NCBI RefSeq assembly: GCF_014698845.1
Contig: NZ_JACJTV010000035.1
Span: 1 to 56,491 of the forward strand
Source: Coleofasciculus sp. FACHB-1120
GTDB lineage: Bacteria; Cyanobacteriota; Cyanobacteriia; Cyanobacteriales; FACHB-T130
Direction: 5' to 3'
Length of the DNA: 56,491 nucleotides
The first letter of the stretch is position 1. Every line of letters starts with the position of its first letter. Under the pieces are notes generated by a model, which saw nothing but the letters and a program-made list of their open reading frames with translations, was not told where the DNA came from and searched no databases. The translations under genes and the position numbers were made by a program. Shown piece after piece: positions 1 through 8,545 of this stretch.

Positions 1-68
1 TGATTCTGTTTACCTCGCTTTTTCCCATTCTTACGGATATGAGTGGAACCACACTCAGGACATTGCAT
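1..68 (-). mobile_element. IS1-type transposase, 5' end only (runs off the window)
   Basis: On the minus strand an ATG at 68 opens a frame that starts MQCPECGSTHIRKNGKKRGK and is still open at base 1. A CxxC pair followed by a basic stretch is the N-terminal zinc ribbon of IS1-family (InsA-like) transposases. Only about 22 residues are visible, so whether the element is intact, and its exact family, cannot be told. The outer end of the element should lie between about 69 and 120, just ahead of the TPR gene read in the other direction. Confidence 0.7.
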
Positions 69-120
69 CAAGAACAACCTCAATTCATACTTCTATTCTG
101 CAACGCCAGGATTCTTACAA

Positions 121-834
121 GTGACTAAAGCTCAACAAGCAATTGAATCTACTGGTCACTGGCTTGGTGTGCTTGCGAGTATTGCAACCATCATTGCGAC
201 AATTTTTGCGGTACTGATTCCTTTGAATGGAGCGGTCACGGTCGCAAATATTGCAGGGGCTGGCAGTTGTCATGGATTCTTAGTTGACGACCCACCACCT
301 TACGTGCTGGCACACAAAATTCCCAGCGACAAGGAAAAAGATTATTTAGAGGACAAAATTAACTGCTATCGCGATCAAATCCAGGAACACCCCAACGATG
401 CAGTTGCCTACACAAATATAGGGGAAGCGGATCGGCGCTTGGGCGATTTTGAAGCCGCTCGTAAAGCTCACCAAAAAGCTCTAAAGTTGAATCCAGATTT
501 GCAAGAAGCCCAAATAGGGATAGCGCTAGTAGAGCAAGACTTGAACAATAAAGTTGCAGCTAATAACGCTATTCAAGATGCTTTAGCTCAGAAGAAAAAC
601 GCGATCGCTTACTTTTACCAAGGAGCTATTCTTCACAGACAAAACGATCTAGAGGGTGCAAAAGCAGCTTGGCGACAAGCCAAAATCCTAGATCCAATCG
701 TTCAAAAATTCATCCCCAATGGGCATTTGTTGAATCTCAAGGTAAATTGGCACTTGTTCCAAAGAAACAACGATGGGCAAAAGCCCACTGCTATCACATC
801 AAATTCAGCGGGTCAACATCAATTGTCAAGCTGA
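121..834 (+). CDS. membrane-anchored tetratricopeptide repeat protein
   Basis: About 238 residues if translation begins at GTG 121. The frame is open further left (to an ATG at 43), but that part lies over the transposase edge and reads like insertion-sequence DNA, so I prefer the GTG; there is no clear ribosome site for either. A hydrophobic segment (LGVLASIATIIATIFAVLIP, residues about 15-35) would anchor the protein, followed by TPR-type helices from about residue 85 (NDAVAYTNIGEADRRLGDFE, then LNPDLQEAQIGIALVEQ, then AIAYFYQGAILHRQNDLEGA). TPRs bind other proteins; the partner is unknown. The 3' end overlaps priA tail to tail by 41 bases. The insertion sequence next to the start may have removed the native promoter or N-terminus. 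Confidence 0.6.
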   Translation: MTKAQQAIESTGHWLGVLASIATIIATIFAVLIPLNGAVTVANIAGAGSCHGFLVDDPPPYVLAHKIPSDKEKDYLEDKINCYRDQIQEHPNDAVAYTNIGEADRRLGDFEAARKAHQKALKLNPDLQEAQIGIALVEQDLNNKVAANNAIQDALAQKKNAIAYFYQGAILHRQNDLEGAKAAWRQAKILDPIVQKFIPNGHLLNLKVNWHLFQRNNDGQKPTAITSNSAGQHQLSS

Positions 835-3400
835 CTGAGGAAGGGCAGAGGAGGCGCAACTCATTGAAATTCGGTAATTCTGGCAGCGAATCAGGCGCAA
901 ACTTGAGCATAATCTGCCATCGATATCGATTCGCTACCCGTAAGATACTCGCCGGTGCTGGTCCTAACACCTCATACATCGGGGTGGTGAGATGAGCATC
1001 TGAACTGCTATCCCCCTGGGGTGTATTGGAAGCTAGCCCCGCAGCTAGCATCTCGGCAGTTTCCTGAACTTCTGCGGCATCGGTGCTGCTTAGCCGCAAC
1101 AAAATGAGACGTCCGTAGGGGGGATAATTCAGCGCCCCTCGTTGTTCTAACTCTGTCTCGATGAAAGATTGATACTGGTGACGCCGTACTGCCTGAATGA
1201 CTGCGTGTTCCGGGGAGTAAGTTTGAATAATGACTTGACCGGGATCGTCGCCTCGACCCGCACGACCTGCAACCTGAGTTAGGGTTTGAAATGCTCGCTC
1301 GGATGCCCGATAGTCGGGTAGATGCAGCAACCCATCCGCAGCAACCACTCCTACCAGTGTCACTTGGGATATATCCAGCCCTTTGGTGAGCATTTGAGTC
1401 CCAATTAACAAGTCGGCTTCTCCGTTAGCAAAGCGTGTCAGCAGCGTGCGATGAGCGCCTTTGGTGCGGGTGGTGTCGCTATCAAACCGGATATAGCGCA
1501 ACTGAGGGAACTGCTGCGCTAATTCTTGGGCGACTCGCTGGGTACCGCTGCCAAAAAATTTCAGGTAGGGGGAACCGCATTCGGGGCAAGATTGAGGATG
1601 CGATCGCACAAAATTACAGTAGTGACACCTCAATAATTCAGCGGCTTCTTCATGGATGTGGTGATACGACAGCGAAACATCGCAGTGAGGACACTCAATC
1701 ACATACCCACAACTGCGGCAAGAAACAAAGGTACTATGTCCCCGCCGATGGATAAATAAAATTCCCTGTTTCGCCTGCTCTTGTAGCTGCTGCAAGCCTT
1801 CTTGAAGCGACCGGCTAAAAATCGAGCGATTCCCTTGCTGCAACTCTTGGCGCATATCCACCACTTCTACCGGCGGTAGCGGGCGCGATTGGATGCGTTC
1901 TGGCAATGAGAGGTAATGGGTAAGAGCATTTTGAGTTGGAGAGACGCGCATCGCGTCTGAGTTTTGAGTTGAGGTTAACTCCTGACTCGTAATATTTACC
2001 CAGGTTTCTAGGGAAGGGGTGGCGGAACCTAAGACGAGGGGGCAGTTTTCCAACTCAGCCCGCCAAGTCGCAACCGTGCGGGCGTGGTAGGTGGGTGCGG
2101 GTTGGTCTTGCTTGAAGCTGGAGTCGTGTTCCTCATCCAACACGATTAACCCCAGACGTGGCAATGGGGCAAAGATAGCGGAACGGGTGCCAATAACAAC
2201 CTGGGCTGCACCCGCCAGCATTTGCCGCCAAGTGTCGTAGCGTTCGCCATCGGAAAGGGCGCTGTGATAGACGCAGACTTTGTTGCCAAAACGGGCGCGG
2301 AATCGGTCGGTGAGTTGGGGCGTAAGACCAATTTCCGGGACGAGGACGAGGGCGGATTGTCCCCGTTCTAGGATGGGGGCGATCGCTTGTAAATAGACTT
2401 CTGTCTTCCCGGAACCCGTGACTCCGTGCAACAGCACCCTCGCAAAACTCGATAAAGACGCGATCGCTTCTAGCGCCTCAGATTGAGCCGGTGTTAATGC
2501 TTTCGGTTGATCCCCAGCCAAAATCGGTTCTGCGGAAGACCGCAACATCTCCCGTTCTTGAATCACCACACAGCCTTTTTGCTCCAGCGTCTTGATGGTG
2601 GATGAACTGGCGTTGCAGATTTGCAGCAACTCCGTCAACAATAAATCGCCGCCGCGCCGCCGCAGCACTTCCAAAATTTCCCGTTGGCGCTGCGTCAAGT
2701 CGAGGGGAAAAACATCGACAACCAGGGTCACAGCTTTCTGTAATTTCGGTTTCTGGGTTCTAGGCGGTTCCAGGTAACTTTCGACTAACTTAACCCGCAA
2801 TAACTCCCGGATTGCTCGATAGGCTCCTTTCACTTGACGCTGGAGATAGACAAAGCTGTAGTCTCCCGATGGTTGAGCTTGCAGAAGTTCCAAAATTTGA
2901 CAGGCAGATGGACTCAGGTAATGGGCACTTCCCCCTTGTCCCCCGCTTTCGCCTTCGCCTTGGGCAAGCCGGATGCGACGCTGCGATCGCCCCAGTAATC
3001 CCGGCGGTAGCGCGACTCGAATCACCTGAATCAGCTGGGTGTAGTAGTATTCAGCGACTTGGTTCAGCAGTTGCCAGTAGGTCGGCGGGAAAAATCCAGC
3101 ACTGACCACATCCTCCACATCCCGGATTTTGGCAGGGTTCAAATCTGGCGGCGGTGCATCGCAAATCCGAATCGCGATCGCTCCCAAAACTTGCGCCCCA
3201 AACGGCACGCTCAGAATATCCCCTGGCTGCACTTGCAACTGAGCCGGCAACCGATAGGTATACAACCGCTTCTGCGCTTCTGCTTCTGGACAATCCACCA
3301 GCACTTCTATCCATCGATTCTGTCCAGAATCAGACTGGTCGTAGGATGCTCTACTCTCCAGCACAATGCCCGAACGCCCGACATTGGGATTTGACGACAT
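794..3400 (-). CDS. priA: primosomal protein N' (replication restart helicase PriA)
   Basis: 868 residues. PriA is a 3'-5' superfamily 2 DNA helicase that reloads the replisome at stalled forks. Visible in order: an N-terminal DNA-binding domain (VDCPEAEAQKRLYTYRLP, then PGDILSVPFG), Walker A GVTGSGKTEVYLQ, the DEEH box in VLDEEHDSSFKQDQPAPTYH, a paired zinc site (CRSCGYVIECPHC then CHYCNFVRSHPQSCPECG), and helicase motifs ending in TQVAGRAGRGDDPG. All key residues are present. The protein is somewhat long for the family, partly because of an in-frame insertion (about 1930-1985) carrying a small palindromic repeat between the two helicase lobes. It overlaps the TPR gene at its 3' end. The start is the first ATG; the first 25-30 residues are not conserved-looking and could be shorter. 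Confidence 0.95.
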   Translation of the reverse strand: MSSNPNVGRSGIVLESRASYDQSDSGQNRWIEVLVDCPEAEAQKRLYTYRLPAQLQVQPGDILSVPFGAQVLGAIAIRICDAPPPDLNPAKIRDVEDVVSAGFFPPTYWQLLNQVAEYYYTQLIQVIRVALPPGLLGRSQRRIRLAQGEGESGGQGGSAHYLSPSACQILELLQAQPSGDYSFVYLQRQVKGAYRAIRELLRVKLVESYLEPPRTQKPKLQKAVTLVVDVFPLDLTQRQREILEVLRRRGGDLLLTELLQICNASSSTIKTLEQKGCVVIQEREMLRSSAEPILAGDQPKALTPAQSEALEAIASLSSFARVLLHGVTGSGKTEVYLQAIAPILERGQSALVLVPEIGLTPQLTDRFRARFGNKVCVYHSALSDGERYDTWRQMLAGAAQVVIGTRSAIFAPLPRLGLIVLDEEHDSSFKQDQPAPTYHARTVATWRAELENCPLVLGSATPSLETWVNITSQELTSTQNSDAMRVSPTQNALTHYLSLPERIQSRPLPPVEVVDMRQELQQGNRSIFSRSLQEGLQQLQEQAKQGILFIHRRGHSTFVSCRSCGYVIECPHCDVSLSYHHIHEEAAELLRCHYCNFVRSHPQSCPECGSPYLKFFGSGTQRVAQELAQQFPQLRYIRFDSDTTRTKGAHRTLLTRFANGEADLLIGTQMLTKGLDISQVTLVGVVAADGLLHLPDYRASERAFQTLTQVAGRAGRGDDPGQVIIQTYSPEHAVIQAVRRHQYQSFIETELEQRGALNYPPYGRLILLRLSSTDAAEVQETAEMLAAGLASNTPQGDSSSDAHLTTPMYEVLGPAPASILRVANRYRWQIMLKFAPDSLPELPNFNELRLLCPSSVSLTIDVDPLNLM
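1942..1958. repeat. palindromic miniature repeat inside priA
   Basis: AGACGCG-CAT-CGCGTCT is a perfect 7-bp inverted repeat with a 3-base loop. It is flanked on both sides by TTGAGTT-type short repeats (about 1930-1939 and 1961-1976). The unit stays in frame and adds residues including QNSDAMRVSPTQN to PriA. This shape (GAGACGCG...CGCGTCTC) is a common dispersed repeat of cyanobacterial genomes; here it sits inside an essential-type gene. Confidence 0.7.
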
Positions 3401-4151
3401 ACTCTTCCCCTCCCCCTTGGCAGCCGGATACTACAGTCAGCTTTCCAGACCGCCATGCTTGTCGCTTACTGTAGACCTGTTAATTTTAGCTGGCTGTAGA
3501 CTCTTGAGAGACTTGAAATTCAACAACATCCAAGGTCGTAATCAAGAGGATAGAAGTTAGGATACAAATGTCCCGCCTGGATGCTTGTATGCGAGTATAC
3601 TTGCTAGCCTCTATCTATTGTGCAGAGCGCGGATGCCTATTTTCTCCCTATCGATAGAGAGGAAAGCCCACAAGTATATGAGATCCTGTGTGAATAGCAT
3701 GGGAAATTTAAAAAACTTTAAACTTTCCAGAATTAGGAGCCAGAAAACATGGAAATAATCCCCAGCATTGGCATTGGTTGGAATTTAATTTAATTGAAAT
3801 TTATCTACGGCATTAAAGCTGACGGCAAGCTTCTAATAGACTAGGGCATCACCTTCATGTTTCCTGATCTTTTCTTAAGACGCATACCCAATCTAAAGCG
3901 CTTCTAGATTCTGTAATCGAGAAATGTAATCAGGGAAACAATCAAAAAGCTATTTTCTGGTAGCCTTAAAAAGCTATTTGTAAATTGAAAGGTTGAAAAG
4001 AATTTTGAGTGTCACAAAGCTGGTAGCCGATCTGGCATAGCCACGAGCGGATAGAGCGGATAAACGAAGCTCAAAATTAGTAAAGAAGGCAGACAGTAAA
4101 AATAAAGTTGACCCTTGAGTCTATGCTCGTAGAGCCTGTCTTCAGTCCGTC
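3401..4151. other. 751-bp gap between divergent priA and sigma factor gene
   Basis: No convincing gene on either strand. The DNA is AT-rich and must hold the promoters of priA (leftward) and the SigC-like gene (rightward). A long leader is possible for the sigma gene, which lies more than 700 bases from the neighbouring start. I see no strong hairpin with a T-run and no tRNA-like fold. Confidence 0.5.
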
Positions 4152-5351
4152 ATGGATATGTACAAAGAGAGCATCCATTCCCATCAACTCGCTTTATCCA
4201 ATACCGACTCAGACCTTGCTATGAATATTGCTGACCTGAACCGAAGCGACGTGGAATCTACATCCGATCGAGACTTTGTAGATATTACCGACCAGCAAAT
4301 GGAAGAAACCACTGAAATAGAAATCGTCAGTGTTGAAGATGAAATTTCAGAGGAAATCGATAAATTAGCCGGTGCCCGCCCCTCTGAATACCGCAAAAGT
4401 ATCTCCGACGATACGGTAGGAGCATTTTTTAAGGAGATGGCACGCTATCCACTTCTAAAACCAGATGAAGAAGTCGAGTTAGCCCATCGCGTCCAATATT
4501 TAGTCAAAATAGAAGCGCTCCAAGAAAAATTACAAAAAGAGTTGGATCGCGCTCCCACAAAAGCAGAACTGGCAGCAGCAGATGGGCTTTCGGAACGGCA
4601 GATGGAACATCAGCTGTATCGCGGACGGGTGGCGAAACGGAAGATGATTCGCTCGAACTTGCGATTAGTTGTTTCTATTGCTAAACGATATTTGAACCGA
4701 GGTGTTCAATTCCTCGATTTAATTCAGGAAGGGGCACTGGGATTAAACCGCGCTACGGAAAAGTTTGATCCCGACAAAGGTTACAAGTTTTCTACCTATG
4801 CCTATTGGTGGATTCGGCAAGCAATTACGCGAACAATCGCGAACGATGCCCGAACAATTCGATTGCCGATTCACATTGTCGAAAAGTTAAACAAGCTCAA
4901 AAAAGCGCAGCGAGAACTCAAGCAAGAACTGCACCGCAATCCGACAGAAGAGGAACTGGCGCAATCATTAGATATTGAGGCTTCGCAGTTGCGTCAGTTG
5001 TTGCAGCTTAGAAGGCGATCGCTTTCTCTCAACCATCGCATCGGGAAGGGAGAAGAAACGGAACTGATGGATCTGCTCGAAGATGGTGATAATCAATCTC
5101 CTGAAGAGCAGATGAGCGAAGCCATGATGCGTCAGGAAATTTGGGAAGTATTGGGCGACGTTCTCACCGATCGGGAAAAAGATGTTATCTCTCTGCGATA
5201 TGGTTTAACCAGCAGCGAACCCTACACCTTAGAAGAAGTGGGCTGTTTATTTAATTTGTCCCGAGAACGAGTGCGTCAAATTCAAAGTAAAGCGATGCGG
5301 AAATTGCGGCGTCCCCAGGTTGCCAAACGTTTGAAAGGATGGCTCACATAA
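4152..5351 (+). CDS. sigC: group 2 RNA polymerase sigma factor, SigC-like
   Basis: 399 residues, sigma-70 family. An acidic, low-conservation N-terminus (residues 1-85) is followed by region 1.2 (DTVGAFFKEMARYPLLKPDE), region 2 (SNLRLVVSIAKRYLNRGVQF, then DLIQEGALGL and FSTYAYWWIRQAITRTI), region 3 and region 4 with a helix-turn-helix (TLEEVGCLFNLSRERVRQIQ). The AFFKEMARYPLL form of region 1.2 fits SigC better than SigA/B/D, which usually read VRLYLQEIGRVRLL. In other cyanobacteria SigC acts in carbon, nitrogen or stress responses; that is family knowledge, not visible here. The start ATG at 4152 is followed by other Met codons, so a slightly shorter form is possible. The sigma group is certain, the letter less so. 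Confidence 0.85.
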   Translation: MDMYKESIHSHQLALSNTDSDLAMNIADLNRSDVESTSDRDFVDITDQQMEETTEIEIVSVEDEISEEIDKLAGARPSEYRKSISDDTVGAFFKEMARYPLLKPDEEVELAHRVQYLVKIEALQEKLQKELDRAPTKAELAAADGLSERQMEHQLYRGRVAKRKMIRSNLRLVVSIAKRYLNRGVQFLDLIQEGALGLNRATEKFDPDKGYKFSTYAYWWIRQAITRTIANDARTIRLPIHIVEKLNKLKKAQRELKQELHRNPTEEELAQSLDIEASQLRQLLQLRRRSLSLNHRIGKGEETELMDLLEDGDNQSPEEQMSEAMMRQEIWEVLGDVLTDREKDVISLRYGLTSSEPYTLEEVGCLFNLSRERVRQIQSKAMRKLRRPQVAKRLKGWLT

Positions 5352-5360
5352 GAGTTGTTC

Positions 5361-5423
5361 GTTATCAGTGATTAGTCATTCGTTTTATGATTGACCAAAG
5401 AACCCTGACTGATGACGAATGAC
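5361..5423. repeat. AGTCATTCG-type inverted repeat ahead of the acetyltransferase
   Basis: GTCATTCGT at 5375-5383 is matched by its reverse complement ACGAATGAC at 5415-5423. The second arm contains the acetyltransferase start codon (5419). Similar ATTAGTCATTAG units occur at 46793-46843 and 47639-47714. It could fold in the mRNA and mask the start. Confidence 0.5.
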
Positions 5424-5934
5424 TACAGGATTGATTTTACGTCCAGCGGAGCCTGAAGATGCGGCGGTGCTGTTTGAGCTAATTAAAGCACTGGCAGAGT
5501 ATGAGAAACTCTCTGAAGCTGTGACTGGCAACGCGGATGCTCTCAAAGACCATCTCTTCGGTTCTAAGCCTTATGTAGAGGCAATTCTAGCAGAATATGC
5601 GGGGCAAGCTGTGGGGTTTGCCCTATTTTTCTATAACTATTCCACCTTTCTCACAAAGCCGGGAATTTATCTGGAAGACTTGTTTGTACTCCCGGAATAT
5701 CGGCGTCAGGGGATCGGGAAGGCAATTCTCACCTATCTGGCTCAGTTGGCTGTATCTCGCGGCTGTGGACGCTTGGAGTGGAGCCTTTTAGATTGGAACG
5801 AACCCGCGATCGCATTCTACGATCGCATGGGTGCTGACGTTTTGCCTGACTGGCGGATTTGCCGCGTTACGGGCGATTCTCTGGTGAGTATGGCGGCACT
5901 AACCCCTTCTACCAGTGACGTAGGCAGCCGTTAG
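5419..5934 (+). CDS. GNAT family N-acetyltransferase
   Basis: 171 residues, a single GNAT domain. The acetyl-CoA loop is seen in LPEYRRQGIGKAILTYLAQ (Q/RxxGxG/A type) and the fold ends with LDWNEPAIAFYDRMGA. Overall it resembles the diamine (spermidine/spermine-type) acetyltransferase group, with IYLEDLFVLPEYR as the central strand, so a small amine is a plausible acceptor, but the substrate is not determined. It lies 67 bases after the sigma gene on the same strand, so it could be read from the same transcript. Its 3' end overlaps pstB tail to tail by 36 bases. The ATG lies in a short inverted repeat and has no strong ribosome site. Confidence 0.85.
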   Translation: MTTGLILRPAEPEDAAVLFELIKALAEYEKLSEAVTGNADALKDHLFGSKPYVEAILAEYAGQAVGFALFFYNYSTFLTKPGIYLEDLFVLPEYRRQGIGKAILTYLAQLAVSRGCGRLEWSLLDWNEPAIAFYDRMGADVLPDWRICRVTGDSLVSMAALTPSTSDVGSR

Positions 5935-6720
5935 AGGGTGCTGGGGAGATTCAAACATCTGGGCAACCGAACCGGATTCGATCAATTGTCCAGCGCCATC
6001 CTGAACCCAAAACAGCGCCACATCATCCGCAATCCGCTTTGCCTGTGCCAGATTGTGAGTGACGACGAGGACTGTATATTTGCCGCGCAGATTGACGATT
6101 AAATCCTCTACAACTTCACTAGAAAGCGGATCGAGGGCGCTGCAAGGCTCATCCATTAGGAGAACATCGGGTTTGAGGGCGATCGCTCTGGCGAGACATA
6201 ACCGTTGTTGTTGTCCTCCAGAAAGGGAAAGGGCAGGAGATTTCAGCCTGTCCTTCACCTCATCCCATAAGCCAACATCGCGCAAAGCATCTTCGACAAT
6301 TTCATCGATTTTTTCTCGATTCCTCACTCCGTGTTCTCTAAGCGGAAATTCAATATTTCTGATAATGGAAAGTGGGAAGGGATTGGGTTTTTGAAATAGC
6401 ATTCCTACCCGGCGACGCAATGAAATCACATCGATTTCTTGCACATCTTGTCCCCCCAGCAGAATCCGCCCTGTTAACCGACAGTTGTTGGTTAAATCGG
6501 TAAGGCGGTTTAGACAAGTGAGAAAGCTTGTTTTGCCACAACCGGAAGGGCCAATTAGAGCTGCGATTTTACCTGATTTAATCGCGAGGGTGACATCTAC
6601 AAATGCGGGTTTATTCGCGTAAGCAAGGCTTAAATTCTCTGTTTTAATTTCCGGTGGATTCCTGGGAAGTGATGCTGAATTTTGCTCTTGGATATGAATT
6701 TCGCTTGTAGAATGTTTCAT
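5899..6720 (-). CDS. pstB: phosphate ABC transporter ATP-binding protein
   Basis: About 273 residues from the ATG at 6720 (MKHSTSEIHI); an upstream in-frame ATG at 6747 has no support. Walker A is GPSGCGKTSFL, the ABC signature is LSGGQQQRLCLARAIA, Walker B is DVLLMDEPCSALD and the H-loop is VVTHN. CSALDP and the spacing are typical of PstB, the cytoplasmic ATPase that drives phosphate import. It is last in the operon after pstA, with a gap of 60 bases, and overlaps the acetyltransferase gene at the 3' end. Confidence 0.95.
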   Translation of the reverse strand: MKHSTSEIHIQEQNSASLPRNPPEIKTENLSLAYANKPAFVDVTLAIKSGKIAALIGPSGCGKTSFLTCLNRLTDLTNNCRLTGRILLGGQDVQEIDVISLRRRVGMLFQKPNPFPLSIIRNIEFPLREHGVRNREKIDEIVEDALRDVGLWDEVKDRLKSPALSLSGGQQQRLCLARAIALKPDVLLMDEPCSALDPLSSEVVEDLIVNLRGKYTVLVVTHNLAQAKRIADDVALFWVQDGAGQLIESGSVAQMFESPQHPLTAAYVTGRRG

Positions 6721-6780
6721 AAAGAATTTGAACCGCAAAGACACCAACTACGCAAAGGAAGAAAGCAATGTAAGTTTGGG

Positions 6781-7698
6781 TTACGATACCCAAATTCGGG
6801 ATTGCCGAAAACGTTCTGCTAGCCAAGAGATTGCCGCATTAATCAGTAATAGAAAGCTAACTAATACGAGGGCAGAGGCATAGGCGTTTGGTTCGCCACC
6901 AGAGACGTTCATGGCGAGATCGTAGATGTGAACCGAGAGCGATCGCCCGGAATCCCACAATGACTCTGGCATCCGATCGACATAACCGCTGGTAAAGATT
7001 AAAGCAGCCGTTTCAGCGATCGCTCTTCCCAAACCTAATAGCAACCCCACAACTAATCCAGGCATCGCGGCTGGTAGCAGTAACTCCCATAATGTGGCTG
7101 TACGCGAGAGTCCCAGCGCCGCCGCTGAACGTCGATAATCATCTGGTACGCCTCGGAAACCCTCCTGGGTTGAGCGAATCAAAATCGGCAGCACCATACA
7201 CGCTAGTGTCAATCCGCCAGAAAGAATCGAAAAGCCCATCCCCAAGGTTCTAGAGAAGAAAGCGTTCCCAAAAAGACCGAAAACAATTGAAGGGACGCCT
7301 GCTAAAACATCTAAACTGAGTCGCACCAACCGCGCCAAAATGCTCTCATTTGAGGTGAATTCAGCCAGCAATATCGCAGTTCCCACTCCTAAAGGAATTG
7401 AAACTGCCATGCATACTCCTACGATTAGCGCTGTCGAGACTAAAATGGGTGCAATTCCTCCATCTCGCCCAGCATTACGCGGTGCTGTTGTCAAGAATTC
7501 CCAGCTAATTTGACCGATACCAGAAACAAAAACATCACTCAGTAGCCATAATAGGGAAGCTGTTATTAAAGCGACGGATATCCAAACGATTGCAGCCGGG
7601 AGCCAATCGGAAGCAGGCAAAGAAGTAAAAAGCGAAAATCGGTTTTTTTCTTTTACCTTTTGTTTTTGTAGATTTGCCTTTTCAAAATATTTAGTCAT
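6781..7698 (-). CDS. pstA: phosphate ABC transporter permease PstA
   Basis: About 305 residues from ATG 7698 (MTKYFEKANLQ). The start overlaps the pstC stop in ATGACTAA, a translational-coupling arrangement, which is why I prefer it to the longer frame. Six or so membrane segments are visible, with the permease EAA-type loop (YRRSAAALGLSRTATLWELL then PAAMPGLVVGLLLGLGRAIAE). The DVLAGVPSIVFGLFG stretch is characteristic of PstA/PstC. It pairs with PstC to form the inner-membrane phosphate channel. Confidence 0.95.
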   Translation of the reverse strand: MTKYFEKANLQKQKVKEKNRFSLFTSLPASDWLPAAIVWISVALITASLLWLLSDVFVSGIGQISWEFLTTAPRNAGRDGGIAPILVSTALIVGVCMAVSIPLGVGTAILLAEFTSNESILARLVRLSLDVLAGVPSIVFGLFGNAFFSRTLGMGFSILSGGLTLACMVLPILIRSTQEGFRGVPDDYRRSAAALGLSRTATLWELLLPAAMPGLVVGLLLGLGRAIAETAALIFTSGYVDRMPESLWDSGRSLSVHIYDLAMNVSGGEPNAYASALVLVSFLLLINAAISWLAERFRQSRIWVS

Positions 7699-8545
7699 AA
7701 AGATGTCCCTGATTAATCGTTTCGGCAGCAATGACTAAAACCACAATCATCGCCATTAATATCAACCCGCTGACAAACAAGGCGGCGCGATGATTTCCCA
7801 CAGCATAAGCCATCTCTAGAGCAATATTTGCCGTTAACGTCCGCACTGGCTCAAATACACCTTTTGGTACCTGCACGACATTACCGCAAACCATTAACAC
7901 CGCCATTGTTTCGCCAATCGCCCGTCCTGTTTCTAATATGACACCAGTTAATAAACCTGATTTTGCTGCCGGAAAAACCACACCGCGCACCATTGCCCAG
8001 CGTCCCAATCCCAGCGCCGTCGCACCCCGCAGATAATCTGCAGACACGTTAGCAAAGGTGGCATCAGCGACGAGGGCAATGGTGGGGAGAATCATCAGCG
8101 TTAGGATGAGAATCCCAGCGAATAAACTCGGCCCTGGTGGGTGAATCCGCCCGATAATTGGCACCAGCACGACTAAACCCCAAAAACCATAAACGACTGA
8201 GGGAATCCCTGCTAAAAGCTCAATCAGGCTTCGGTAAATTTTGGCTAAAGCGGGAGGTGCGTAATAGTGGCAGAAAACTGCGGAGAGAATGCCCAGAGGT
8301 GTTGCAACTAGCACAGATCCCGCCGTCACAAACAGCGATCCCCACAGCATCGGCATTAGGTTAAATTCTTCGCTAACTGGATGCCAGGAGGGGTCATTGA
8401 AGAAGCGTGTCAGTCCGATATTTTGCAGGAAGGGCAAGGTTTCCCAAATCAGGAATAGCAAGATTACAAGCGCGATCGCACCCGAAATAATCGCCATTCC
8501 CCGCAACATCCAGACGAGGATGACTTCATTTCGCGACTGGGACAA
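7691..8545 (-). CDS. pstC: phosphate ABC transporter permease PstC
   Basis: 284 residues, hydrophobic, six predicted membrane segments starting at VWMLRGMAIISGAIALVILL. Family marks are LIELLAGIPSVVYGFWGL and the cytoplasmic loop YLRGATALGLGRWAMVRGVV followed by ETGRAIGETMAVLMVCGN. The start overlaps the end of pstS by 20 bases and the stop overlaps pstA by 8, so pstS, pstC and pstA are tightly coupled. Confidence 0.95.
   Translation of the reverse strand: MSQSRNEVILVWMLRGMAIISGAIALVILLFLIWETLPFLQNIGLTRFFNDPSWHPVSEEFNLMPMLWGSLFVTAGSVLVATPLGILSAVFCHYYAPPALAKIYRSLIELLAGIPSVVYGFWGLVVLVPIIGRIHPPGPSLFAGILILTLMILPTIALVADATFANVSADYLRGATALGLGRWAMVRGVVFPAAKSGLLTGVILETGRAIGETMAVLMVCGNVVQVPKGVFEPVRTLTANIALEMAYAVGNHRAALFVSGLILMAMIVVLVIAAETINQGHLYD

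Noticed and set aside
669-995. 108-codon frame over the end of the TPR gene and priA
   Set aside because: It lies across two well-supported genes in other frames and has no homology-like features.
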